Positions 16,329 to 23,672 of a stretch of 59,205 bases of DNA are shown piece by piece. The notes beneath the pieces were generated by a model that was given only the letters and a program-made list of their open reading frames with translations, was not told the origin of the DNA and did no database searches. Each line of letters starts with the position of its first letter. Position 1 is the stretch's first letter. The position numbers and the translations under genes are program-made. The stretch is from Sphaerisporangium melleum (GTDB lineage Bacteria; Actinomycetota; Actinomycetes; Streptosporangiales; Streptosporangiaceae), in NCBI RefSeq assembly GCF_014646695.1, contig NZ_BMNT01000023.1, positions 1 through 59,205 of the forward strand, written 5' to 3'.

Positions 16329-17159
16329 ATGACCATCACCTGGGTGGCCGTCGTTGTAGCCGCGGTGGTGGCGATCCTGGCCGTCGGCTACCTCGTGGCG
16401 CGACAGCAGCGCAGGCACCGACTCCAAGAACGCTTCGGCCCCGAGTACGAGCGCGCCGTGCGCGAAGGGGAGAGCCGCCGTGCGGCGGAGCAGGAACTCA
16501 TCGAGAGGGAGCAGCGGCACGCCGAGCTGGACATCCGGCCGCTGACCCCGGAGAGCCGGTCCACGTACGGCAAGAAGTGGGCCGAGGTCCAGGAGCGGTT
16601 CGTGGACGCTCCCGGCTTCGCGGTCACCGAGGCCGACCACCTGGTCACCGCGGTGATGGCGGAGCGCGGCTACCCGACCGACGGTTTCGAGCAGCAGCTC
16701 TCGGACCTGTCGGTGGCCCACGGCGGGACGCTGGACCACTACCGCAAGGCCCACGAGATCAGCAGCCGCGCCGCCCGGCGGGAGGCCTCGACCGAGGAGC
16801 TCCGGCAGGCGATGGTGCACTACCGCGCCCTGTTCCAGGAACTGCTGGAGGACACTCCGTCCACCGGCCACGATCACCGCGGGGCGGCCGCGGATCTTCG
16901 CGGCCGGGATGACGAGCGGCACCAGGCCGTGCACCGGAACGACGAGCGGGACCTCGCGGGCGAGAACGACGCTAACGACGACGCGCGGCACGGCATGCGC
17001 GCCGTGCGCGACCAGGAGCGTGAACTGCGCCTGCGCCGGGAGCAGGACCGGCGGCAGTACGGCGGTCAGGTGGCCGGCGATCACGGCAACGGCACCGCCG
17101 AGACCGGGGCCCAGGTGGCGGGTGGCCGCACCTCGTACCGGAACACGCAGGGAGGCTGA
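16329..17159 (+). CDS. Membrane-anchored stress-type protein with W-x-EVQ-x2-FVD domain
   Basis: 276 residues. An N-terminal membrane helix (about residues 5-24) is followed by a charged helix. From about residue 80 comes a domain beginning KKWAEVQERFVDAPGFAVTE and ending with STEELRQAMVHYRALFQELL. After residue ~180 the tail is hydrophilic and low complexity (DERHQAVHRNDERDLAG). The middle domain recurs in the next gene, so the two are paralogous. A GGAGG lies 7 bases before the ATG. Role is not known; proteins with this domain sit beside sigma-B-type stress genes in actinomycetes, as here. Confidence 0.8.
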   Translation: MTITWVAVVVAAVVAILAVGYLVARQQRRHRLQERFGPEYERAVREGESRRAAEQELIEREQRHAELDIRPLTPESRSTYGKKWAEVQERFVDAPGFAVTEADHLVTAVMAERGYPTDGFEQQLSDLSVAHGGTLDHYRKAHEISSRAARREASTEELRQAMVHYRALFQELLEDTPSTGHDHRGAAADLRGRDDERHQAVHRNDERDLAGENDANDDARHGMRAVRDQERELRLRREQDRRQYGGQVAGDHGNGTAETGAQVAGGRTSYRNTQGG

Positions 17160-17162
17160 CCA

Positions 17163-18341
17163 GTGACCGAACCCTATCGACGTGACCACGAGGCCGGCTC
17201 GGCCGCACGGGAGCAGGAGAACAGGAACACCTCCGGCGCCGACGGGTGGCGGGAGCGGGACGACTCGCCGACGATGGCGGTGCGCGATGAGGATCTGCTG
17301 GTCGCACGGCACGGCGCCGGCTCGGCGCCGAGCCGGCGGGCCGGCGAGGACGGGGTGCTGGGCCGGCTGGATCAGCGCCACCCCATCGACCGCGGGTCCG
17401 GCGACCTGGACCAGGAGGACACCATGACCAACCCCTTCAAGAAGAAGGACGTCACGCCCGGCGACGCGCACGTAGACCCCGCGACCGGCACGTCCCAGAC
17501 GGACGGCGCGCGCGACGCGTCCGGGACGGACACCGCCCGCCACGCCTCCGGGCTGGAAACGCCGCGTGCGGCGGCCGAGGTGGACGGCGACCACGAGGAC
17601 GGCGACGGGAGTTCTCCGGACCCCGCGCATGAGTCGCGCCGGCCGGGCGCTCACCTGTCCGGGGAGTCCTCCGGCGGGCGGGGCCTGGCGGACGCCGCCG
17701 AACACGATCTGATGGTGTATCCGGACGACGCCGACCAGCCGACCCGGGACCAGAGCCTGACGGCCGTGCCGGACGTGGCGCCCGAGCCGGTGGCCGCCCG
17801 GAACGAGACCGGCGCGCACACGCACGCAGGCGGCAGGACCGACGCCGGGGTCACCGGCGTGGGCACCGCCGACGCTGACACCACCCAGCCGGGCACGGTC
17901 GGCGCGGGGCCCTCTGGTACGGATTCCGCCGGCGCCGGCACCGCCGGTACGAGCGGCACGCGCACGGGCGGCATCGGTACGGGCGCCGCCGGCGCGGGGG
18001 TGCGGAGCTCGGCGGTGGGGAGCGGTGCGGACGGCCGCGGCGGCGGGGCCGTGAACGGCTTCGGCGACGGGGAGTTCGAGCAGCGGTGGCGGGAGGTCCA
18101 GTCGAGCTTCGTCGACGACCCCCGGGACGCCGTGGAGCGGGCCGACCGGCTGGTGGACGAGGCGGTGGCGGCGATCACCGCGCGCAGGCAGGGCCTGGCG
18201 GACCGCTGGAAGAACGGCGATCAGGACGACACCGAGCGGCTGCGGCTGGCGCTGCGGGACTACCGCTCGCTCCTGCAGGAACTGGTTGGACTTTCCCATT
18301 CGGGCGCCGGGCGTGACAGCGGCCGGCTCGAGGCTAAGTGA
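17163..18341 (+). CDS. Large hydrophilic paralogue with the same C-terminal domain
   Basis: 392 residues from the GTG at 17163, which has AGGGAGG nine bases upstream and lies three bases after the previous stop. The first ~300 residues are hydrophilic, rich in Asp, Gly, Thr and Ala, and probably disordered. An internal ATG at 17424 (MTNPFKKKD) is a possible second start. The last ~90 residues hold the shared domain: FEQRWREVQSSFVDDPRDAV, then ERADRLVDEAV and finally RLRLALRDYRSLLQELV. No membrane helix is visible, so this copy should be cytoplasmic while its upstream neighbour is membrane-bound. Confidence 0.78.
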   Translation: MTEPYRRDHEAGSAAREQENRNTSGADGWRERDDSPTMAVRDEDLLVARHGAGSAPSRRAGEDGVLGRLDQRHPIDRGSGDLDQEDTMTNPFKKKDVTPGDAHVDPATGTSQTDGARDASGTDTARHASGLETPRAAAEVDGDHEDGDGSSPDPAHESRRPGAHLSGESSGGRGLADAAEHDLMVYPDDADQPTRDQSLTAVPDVAPEPVAARNETGAHTHAGGRTDAGVTGVGTADADTTQPGTVGAGPSGTDSAGAGTAGTSGTRTGGIGTGAAGAGVRSSAVGSGADGRGGGAVNGFGDGEFEQRWREVQSSFVDDPRDAVERADRLVDEAVAAITARRQGLADRWKNGDQDDTERLRLALRDYRSLLQELVGLSHSGAGRDSGRLEAK

Positions 18342-18350
18342 GGTAATCCG

Positions 18351-18545
18351 ATGCTTGCCATCGTCGCGGCGATCGTCTTCGGGATCGCGTTCCTGTTCAG
18401 CCTGCTCGGTACGAGCATCGGCATCTCGACCACGGCCCTGATCGCGCTGGGCCTGTGCCTGCTGGCCCTGCACCAGGGCGGCATCGGCACCGCGAGTGCC
18501 GGCGGCGGCGCTCCGTGGCGCGGCTACCGGCGCACCCGCCGCTGA
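18351..18545 (+). CDS. Small two-helix membrane protein
   Basis: 64 residues (MLAIVAAIVFGIAFLFSLLG) with two hydrophobic stretches, about residues 2-20 and 26-42, and a short basic tail ending RGYRRTRR. A GAGGT ribosome site lies five bases upstream and the gene starts nine bases after the paralogue gene, so it belongs to the same transcript. It resembles small unnamed membrane proteins common in actinomycetes. Function unknown. Confidence 0.72.
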   Translation: MLAIVAAIVFGIAFLFSLLGTSIGISTTALIALGLCLLALHQGGIGTASAGGGAPWRGYRRTRR

Positions 18546-18591
18546 GCGGACCACGTCGACGAGATCGGGTGTGAACGGAGATGGGGTGCCG

Positions 18592-19014
18592 ATGATGGGC
18601 CAGAAGGTGCGGGACGTGATGACGTACCGCCCGGTCTGCCTGCCGGCGGACGCCCCGGTGGCCAAGGCGGCGCGGGTGATGCGCGACCAGGCGATCGGGG
18701 ACGTGCTGGTGACCAAGGACGAGGTGCTGTGCGGGCTGGTCACCGACCGGGACATCGTCGTGCGCGCCGTCGCCGAGGCCCGGGACCCCTACTCGACGCC
18801 TCTGGGCGCGCTGTGCACCTCCGACCTGGTCACCGCCCGGCCCGATCAGGACGTCGAGGAGGTCATGCGCCTGATGCGGGAGCGGGCCGTGCGCCGGGTG
18901 CCGGTGGTGGTGGACGGCCGTCCGGTCGGGATCGTGTCGCTCGGGGACATGGCGCTGGACCGGTATCCGTCGTCGCCGCTGTCGGAGATCAGCGGCGCTC
19001 CCCCTAACGGCTGA
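18592..19014 (+). CDS. CBS-domain pair protein
   Basis: 140 residues from the ATG at 18592 (MMGQKVRDVMTYRPVCLPAD). Two CBS motifs fill the protein: MRDQAIGDVLVTKDEVLCGL followed by VTDRDIVVRAVAEA in the first, and VEEVMRLMRERAVRRVPVV followed by GIVSLGDMALDR in the second. CBS pairs bind adenosyl nucleotides and usually sense energy state. It is the last gene of the plus-strand group that starts at 16329 and is followed by two hairpins. Longer in-frame readings start inside the preceding small membrane gene and are less likely. Confidence 0.88.
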   Translation: MMGQKVRDVMTYRPVCLPADAPVAKAARVMRDQAIGDVLVTKDEVLCGLVTDRDIVVRAVAEARDPYSTPLGALCTSDLVTARPDQDVEEVMRLMRERAVRRVPVVVDGRPVGIVSLGDMALDRYPSSPLSEISGAPPNG

Positions 19015-19020
19015 GGACCC

Positions 19021-19094
19021 CGTCGCGTGCTCCTCCGGGCCTCGGGGCACGCGACGAAGGGCGAAGGGCGCCGGCCGTCAGGTCGGCGCCCTTC
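19021..19094. terminator. Two adjacent hairpins between convergent genes
   Basis: CGTCGCGTGC (19021-19030) pairs with GCACGCGACG (19047-19056). GAAGGGCGCCG (19063-19073) pairs with CGGCGCCCTTC (19084-19094). They separate the CBS gene from the convergent NADH dehydrogenase gene and probably terminate transcription from one or both sides. Confidence 0.6.
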
Positions 19095-19180
19095 CGCGTG
19101 TGTCGCCGTGCCCGGCCGCCTGGTGGGGTCTCCGGGCCGTACCGGACCCCCGTGGCCCCCGGTGACACCGCAGGGGGCGG

Positions 19181-20539
19181 TCAGCGGGCGGGGGTTCCGG
19201 AGGCGGCCGGTGAGCGCTCGGGGAGGGCCTGGCGGGCGGTGCGGGTGGCCAGTTCGAACTCCTGGCGCGGGTCCTGCATCGCGCCCAGGGAGACGATCTC
19301 GCGGGCGAACAGCAGGCCGAGCGTCCAGTCCATCAGGATGCGCGCCTTCTTGTTGAGCGTCGGGATCTTCGTCAGGTGGTAGGTCCGGTGCAGGAACCAG
19401 GCGGGGAACCCGCGCACCCGCACCCCGTAGACGTTGGCCACCCCGCGGTACATGCCGAGGGAGGCGACCGATCCGGCGCTGCGGTGCCGGTACGGGCGGC
19501 GCGGCTCGCCGCGCAGGACGGCGACGAGGTTGTCGGCGAGCCGGACGGCCTGGCGGGTGGCGTGCTGGGCGTTGGGCGGGGTGGTCCGTCCCGGCCGGGT
19601 CAGGTCGGGGACGGCGGCGCAGTCGCCGGCCGCGAAGGCGAACCGGGTGCCCTCGACGAGCAGACCGGCGTCGACCTTGACCCGGCCGCGCCCGTCCAGC
19701 GGCAGGTCGGAGGCCGAGGTGAGCGGGTTGGGCCGCACGCCGGCCGTCCAGACCAGGGTCTCGGCGTCGAACTCCTCGCCGTCGCTGAGCATGATGTGGT
19801 GGCCGACCGCGGACTCCAGCCGGGTCCGGGTGCGCACCTCGATGCCGCGCCAGCGCAGCACCCGGGCGGTCCACTCCCCCATCTCGGGGCCGACCTCGGG
19901 CAGGATCCGGTCGGTGGCCTCGACCAGGATCCACCGCATGTCGGACGGCCGGACCCGCCGGAAGTAGCGGCACGCGCCCGCGGCCATGTCCTCCAGCTCG
20001 GCCAGGGCCTCCACGCCGGCGTAGCCGCCGCCGACGAACACGAACGTCAGGGCGCGTCTGCGCAGCGTCTCGTCGGTCGAGGAGTCGGCCAGGTCGAGCT
20101 GGGAGAGCACGTGGTTGCGCAGGTGGATGGCCTCTTCCAGGGTCTTGAAGCCGATGCCGCACTCGGCGAGCCCCGGGATGGGCAGCGTGCGGGAGACCGA
20201 GCCGGGGGCGAAGACGAGGTAGTCGTAGTCCAGCGTCCGTTCCGGCCCTTCGCGGGGCTTGAGGACGGCGGTGCGCGAGGCCAGGTCGATGCGGGTGATC
20301 CGGCCGCTGATGACGTCGCACCGGGGCAGCACCCTGCGCAGGAAGACCACGACGTGCCGGGGTTCGACGTTGCCGGCCGCGGCCTCGGCCAGGAACGGCT
20401 GGTAGGTCATGTAGGAGTCGAGGTCTGCCACGGTGACGCGGGCCTCGCCGCGGCGCAGTCTGCGCTGCAGGCGGCGGGCGGCGAGCATGCCGACCGCGCC
20501 GCCCCCGACGACCAGCACGTGCGGGATTCGCTGGGTCAT
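19181..20539 (-). CDS. Type II NADH dehydrogenase-like FAD oxidoreductase
   Basis: 452 residues from the ATG at 20539 (MTQRIPHVLVVGGGAVGM). FAD binding is shown by VVGGGAVGMLAARRL, and NAD(P)H binding by TFVFVGGGYAGVEALAEL at about residue 165. The FAD-closing motif FAFAAGDCAAVPD follows near residue 300. The C-terminal TYHLTKIPTLNKKARI-type amphipathic region fits a monotopic membrane protein. NDH-2 enzymes pass electrons from NADH to quinone without proton pumping. An ATG at 20581 directly after the upstream stop is an alternative start. Downstream of the anti-sigma gene, it is probably part of the same stress transcript. Confidence 0.88.
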   Translation of the reverse strand: MTQRIPHVLVVGGGAVGMLAARRLQRRLRRGEARVTVADLDSYMTYQPFLAEAAAGNVEPRHVVVFLRRVLPRCDVISGRITRIDLASRTAVLKPREGPERTLDYDYLVFAPGSVSRTLPIPGLAECGIGFKTLEEAIHLRNHVLSQLDLADSSTDETLRRRALTFVFVGGGYAGVEALAELEDMAAGACRYFRRVRPSDMRWILVEATDRILPEVGPEMGEWTARVLRWRGIEVRTRTRLESAVGHHIMLSDGEEFDAETLVWTAGVRPNPLTSASDLPLDGRGRVKVDAGLLVEGTRFAFAAGDCAAVPDLTRPGRTTPPNAQHATRQAVRLADNLVAVLRGEPRRPYRHRSAGSVASLGMYRGVANVYGVRVRGFPAWFLHRTYHLTKIPTLNKKARILMDWTLGLLFAREIVSLGAMQDPRQEFELATRTARQALPERSPAASGTPAR

Positions 20540-20581
20540 GTCCGGGGACGTACCCGCCTCCCTGGCCGCCCATATAGCCAT

Positions 20582-21034
20582 TTACGGCAGTTTGAAGCGC
20601 ATTATCAGCTCTGTGCCGTTTGCCCCGGTTCGCAGGATGAGCTCCTTGGTGAGCCGCCGCGCGACCCACAGCCCCATCCCGCTGGTGGAGTAGTCGTGCG
20701 GAGCGACCATGCCCGGCGGCTCCTCGGGCACCCAGTGCCCCTCGTCGTACACCCCGATGAACAGATCACCCTCGTCACACCACACGCGCAGCCGCGCCTT
20801 GGCCGCGCCGTGCGTGACGGCGTTGGTCGCCACCTCGTTGACGGCGACCAGGAAGTCGCCGACCGCGTCCTCGGCCATACCCGCCCGCCGGGCCTGGAGG
20901 GCGGCGAAGTCCCGGACATCCGGGAGGTCCCCGACGCTGAACGTCACTTCCCTGACCGTCACGCCGGACGGGAGCGGCAGAATGCCGCCCCCGTCCACGA
21001 GGAAGCGGGGAGGAGGGACTTCGTCCTCGTTCAC
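20582..21034 (-). CDS. Anti-sigma factor, RsbW-type serine kinase
   Basis: 150 residues from the GTG at 21034, which has GGAGG ten bases upstream. The GHKL ATP-binding fold is shown by the N box LVAVNEVATNAVTHG, the DEG of VYDEGHWVPEEPPG, and STSGMGLWVARRL. RsbW-type proteins hold a SigB/SigF factor inactive and phosphorylate a STAS antagonist. The sigma gene lies 155 bases upstream on the same strand and a STAS gene is divergent from it. The pairing is therefore likely, though only genetics would prove which antagonist it uses. Confidence 0.88.
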   Translation of the reverse strand: MNEDEVPPPRFLVDGGGILPLPSGVTVREVTFSVGDLPDVRDFAALQARRAGMAEDAVGDFLVAVNEVATNAVTHGAAKARLRVWCDEGDLFIGVYDEGHWVPEEPPGMVAPHDYSTSGMGLWVARRLTKELILRTGANGTELIMRFKLP

Positions 21035-21189
21035 CCGACAACCGCCTCCAAGAGCGATCAGCTGTGGAAAGGGCCCCCTGTCCGGGGCGTCACAGGGACG
21101 AAGATACCCCCGAATACCGCTTCGCAAGGGAAGGGACCCTTCCACGTGACTTCCGTTCGCCGTCCAGTGCCCCGCGGACGGCGGCTTAA

Positions 21190-21981
21190 TCAACCCGCCG
21201 CGACGAGCTGCGAGCGGAGCTGGCCCAGGACCTTACGGAGGATGCGGGACACGTGCATCTGGGAGATGCCGAACTCCGCCGCGATCTCGGCCTGGGTCAT
21301 GTTGCCGTAGTAGCGCAGCAGGAGGATGTTGCGCTCACGGTCGGGGAGCTGGTCGATCAGCGGCTTGATCGCCTCCCGGTCGACGAGCGTGCCGAGCTCG
21401 TCGTCCTCGTCGGGGATCAGGTCGCCGAGCGCGGCGGCGTCGTCGTCGGCGCCCATCGGCGCGTCCAGCGACAGCGTGCTGTAGGCCGCGGCGGCGTCCA
21501 TGGTGAGGAGCATGTCCTCCTCGGAGATGCCCATCCGCTGGGCCAGCTCGGCGACGGTGGGGAACCGGCCGAGCTCCTGGGTGAAGTCGGCGACGAGGCG
21601 GTTCAGCTCGGAGCGCCGCTCCTGGTAGAGACGGGGGACGCGCACCGCCCAGGTGCGGTCGCGGAAGTGGCGCTTCACTTCGCCGGTCATGGTCACCATG
21701 GCATAGCCTCTGAAGCTATGTCCGAGTTCGGCGTCGAAACCGTTGATCGCCTTCATCAGGCCGACGTAGGCCGCCTGGAGCAGGTCCTCCATGGGCTCGC
21801 CCCGGTGGAGGTAGCGGCGGGAGATCTCCCTGGCCATCGGGAGGTGCATCTCGACGATCATCTCGCGCAGCCGCGCGCGGCGGTCCTCGGAGGTGCCGGC
21901 CTCGTGCAGCTCGCGCAGCAGGTCTTCGGCGGTGACGTCGGACTCGGTGGACTGGGAGAAAGTGTGGTTCTCGGCAGCCAT
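21190..21981 (-). CDS. RNA polymerase sigma factor, SigB/SigF/SigG subfamily
   Basis: 263 residues from the ATG at 21981 (MAAENHTFSQSTESDV) with GGGAG six bases upstream. Region 2 is EPMEDLLQAAYVGLMKAINGFD followed by the -10-recognition stretch RGYAMVTMTGEVKRHFRD. Region 3 includes ELGRFPTVAELAQRMGISEE, and region 4 LPDRERNILLLRYYGNMTQ with an HTH through AEIAAEFGISQMHVSRILR. This is the general-stress/development subfamily regulated by partner switching. The AT-rich divergent region to the STAS gene at 22206 should contain promoters for both; I could not identify a convincing GTTT/GGGTA element there. Confidence 0.93.
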   Translation of the reverse strand: MAAENHTFSQSTESDVTAEDLLRELHEAGTSEDRRARLREMIVEMHLPMAREISRRYLHRGEPMEDLLQAAYVGLMKAINGFDAELGHSFRGYAMVTMTGEVKRHFRDRTWAVRVPRLYQERRSELNRLVADFTQELGRFPTVAELAQRMGISEEDMLLTMDAAAAYSTLSLDAPMGADDDAAALGDLIPDEDDELGTLVDREAIKPLIDQLPDRERNILLLRYYGNMTQAEIAAEFGISQMHVSRILRKVLGQLRSQLVAAG

Positions 21982-22205
21982 TGCTGCTCCCTCGTATGCC
22001 TTGCAAGCGAGGCGGAACCGACCCAGCCCATGCAGAGTCGACGTCGCCTCGCGTACTACTGTCGAGACGAGGCCCTCTGCTGGACCTCGGCTCCAGTATT
22101 CCCCAAAAATCAAGAGTATTGCTACCCCCCGGGCAACAGTAATGTTGCGATTGACCCCCGACGGGGTTGGCGCCATGCGCCAGGGAAGCGGCTTGGAGGC
22201 GCGTG

Positions 22206-22574
22206 GTGACCGTTCCAGACAGGGCGAATTCCGCTCTGACCCTCTCGTCCGAGATCGCGGACGGGGTGCCCGTGGTGCGGGTGAACGGCATCCTCGACGC
22301 GACGACGCGCGACCGGTTCACCGGCCATCTCGCGCGGGTGGCCGACGACCACGGTCCCGACCTCGTGCTCGACCTGGCCGGCGTGACGTTCATGGACTCC
22401 CGTGCCCTCGGGCTGATCGTGCACCACTGGCAGCGCACGATGGCCGAGAGCGGGCACTTCGCCCTGGTCGGCGTGCAGTACTCCAACTCCAAGGTCATGT
22501 GGGTGACCGGGCTGGCGCAGCGGCTGCCGCTGTACGACACGCTGGAGGAGGCGCTGGCCGCGTTCAAGGAGTGA
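22206..22574 (+). CDS. STAS-domain anti-sigma factor antagonist
   Basis: 122 residues. I chose the GTG at 22206 because GGAGG lies six bases upstream (a GTG at 22203 is in frame). The STAS fold is visible as VPVVRVNGILDATTRDRF, and DLVLDLAGVTFMDSRALGLI carries the serine (in MDSRA) that RsbW-type kinases phosphorylate. When unphosphorylated such proteins bind the anti-sigma factor and release the sigma factor. The gene is divergent from the sigma gene. Confidence 0.9.
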   Translation: MTVPDRANSALTLSSEIADGVPVVRVNGILDATTRDRFTGHLARVADDHGPDLVLDLAGVTFMDSRALGLIVHHWQRTMAESGHFALVGVQYSNSKVMWVTGLAQRLPLYDTLEEALAAFKE

Positions 22575-22678
22575 CGCGGCGCTGAGCACGCCCGTCCCGC
22601 TCCACCGCGCCGTCGCCTGCCGGGAGCGGGCATGGCGCGCTCGATCGCGCCGGAGCGGGACGAGTGGCGTGGCCCCGC

Positions 22679-23407
22679 TCAGGACGGGAGGGCGCCGCCG
22701 TGCTTGCTCTGGTGCTCGCTGACCAGCAACCGGGCCAGGTCGGCCACCTTGACCTGGTGGTGCTGCGACAGCCGGCGCAACTCGTCGAACGCCGCCTCGG
22801 CCGAGCACCCGCTCGCGTGCATGATGATGCCCTTGGCCTGGTCGATCACCGCACGCCCCGCCAGGGCCTCCTGGAGCTGGGCCGCGCCGGTGAGCACCTC
22901 GTCGTAGTCGGACACGTTGGCCAGCGCCACGGTGAGCTGCTCGGTGAGCAGGGCGGCCAGCGGTTCGGCGGAAGCGCCGGCGAACGCCCCCGGCCGCACG
23001 GCGTACAGGCCGAGCACCAGCGTGGCGCCGTCGATGGCGATCGGCAGCACCAGCGTCGAGCGCACGCCGTACCGCACGGCCCCCGCGCCATATCGCGGCC
23101 AGCGGGTGTCCTGCAGCACGTCGGGCACCAGGACGTTCCTGCCGGTGGCCACCGCCTCGAACGTCGGCCCCTCCCCCAGTGCCCGCTCCCGGTCGACCAG
23201 GGCGATCAGGTCGCTGTGCGAGGCCGAGAGCATCAGCCGTTCCTCACGCCGCAACTCCACCGTGCCGCCGGCGCAGCCGGGCACCCCGGCGGCGACGGCG
23301 CCGGTCACGCCGCGCAGCACGCTCTCCATCGAGGTGCCCTCGTTGACGCGTCCCAGAGCGGCGAGGTCCCGGGCGAGAGCGGGACTGAACATGCGCATCG
23401 TCTCCAT
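22679..23407 (-). CDS. GAF and ANTAR domain protein
   Basis: 242 residues. A GAF sensor domain covers about residues 25-165 (GTSMESVLRGVTGAVAAGV, then LGEGPTFEAVATGRNVLVPD and RYGVRSTLVLPIAIDG). The C-terminal ANTAR domain reads ALAGRAVIDQAKGIIMHASG and AAFDELRRLSQHHQVKVADL. ANTAR domains bind paired RNA hairpins and antiterminate transcription. GAF-ANTAR proteins are abundant in actinomycetes, often beside phosphatases of the SpoIIE type. It is divergent from such a phosphatase here. No target hairpin pair was identified. Confidence 0.9.
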   Translation of the reverse strand: METMRMFSPALARDLAALGRVNEGTSMESVLRGVTGAVAAGVPGCAGGTVELRREERLMLSASHSDLIALVDRERALGEGPTFEAVATGRNVLVPDVLQDTRWPRYGAGAVRYGVRSTLVLPIAIDGATLVLGLYAVRPGAFAGASAEPLAALLTEQLTVALANVSDYDEVLTGAAQLQEALAGRAVIDQAKGIIMHASGCSAEAAFDELRRLSQHHQVKVADLARLLVSEHQSKHGGALPS

Positions 23408-23525
23408 GGAATCCAGCGCTCCCCTGATATGGTTCCTGTGTTCGAAAGCGGGAGGGATCGTCCGTCGCCCACCTCGGCGGAGCCGAGCGAGAAGCCGCTC
23501 CCTTCAGGAAGCGGAGGAGTCACAC

Positions 23526-23672
23526 ATGGCTTCCGCTTCCCCTGTCCGTCAGGTTAAATCCCGGCGGACGGTGCTCATCGATGGCGGGCGCCTTCTTGAC
23601 GTACGGTCTAGCGAGGAGGGCGGCACGTGCCCCCTCGCCCGACGAAGGACGCCAATTGACCGACTCCACTGA
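23526..23672 (+). CDS. Possible 48-residue leader ORF
   Basis: Begins MASASPVRQVKSRRTVLIDG with a very good GGAGGAG ribosome site six bases upstream. It ends with a TGA at 23670 that overlaps the first codons of the phosphatase gene (start 23656) in another frame. The product has no recognised domain. The strong ribosome site and overlap suggest translational coupling, but it could be chance. Confidence 0.35.
   Translation: MASASPVRQVKSRRTVLIDGGRLLDVRSSEEGGTCPLARRRTPIDRLH

Noticed and set aside
16299-18755. An 818-codon minus-strand frame over the two stress-type proteins
   Set aside because: The plus-strand genes have ribosome sites, tight spacing and shared domains; the minus frame is a high-GC shadow.
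18846-21310. Very long frames over the NADH dehydrogenase region on both strands
   Set aside because: The real NDH-2 gene occupies the minus strand with FAD and NAD motifs; the others are Arg/Pro/His-rich shadows.
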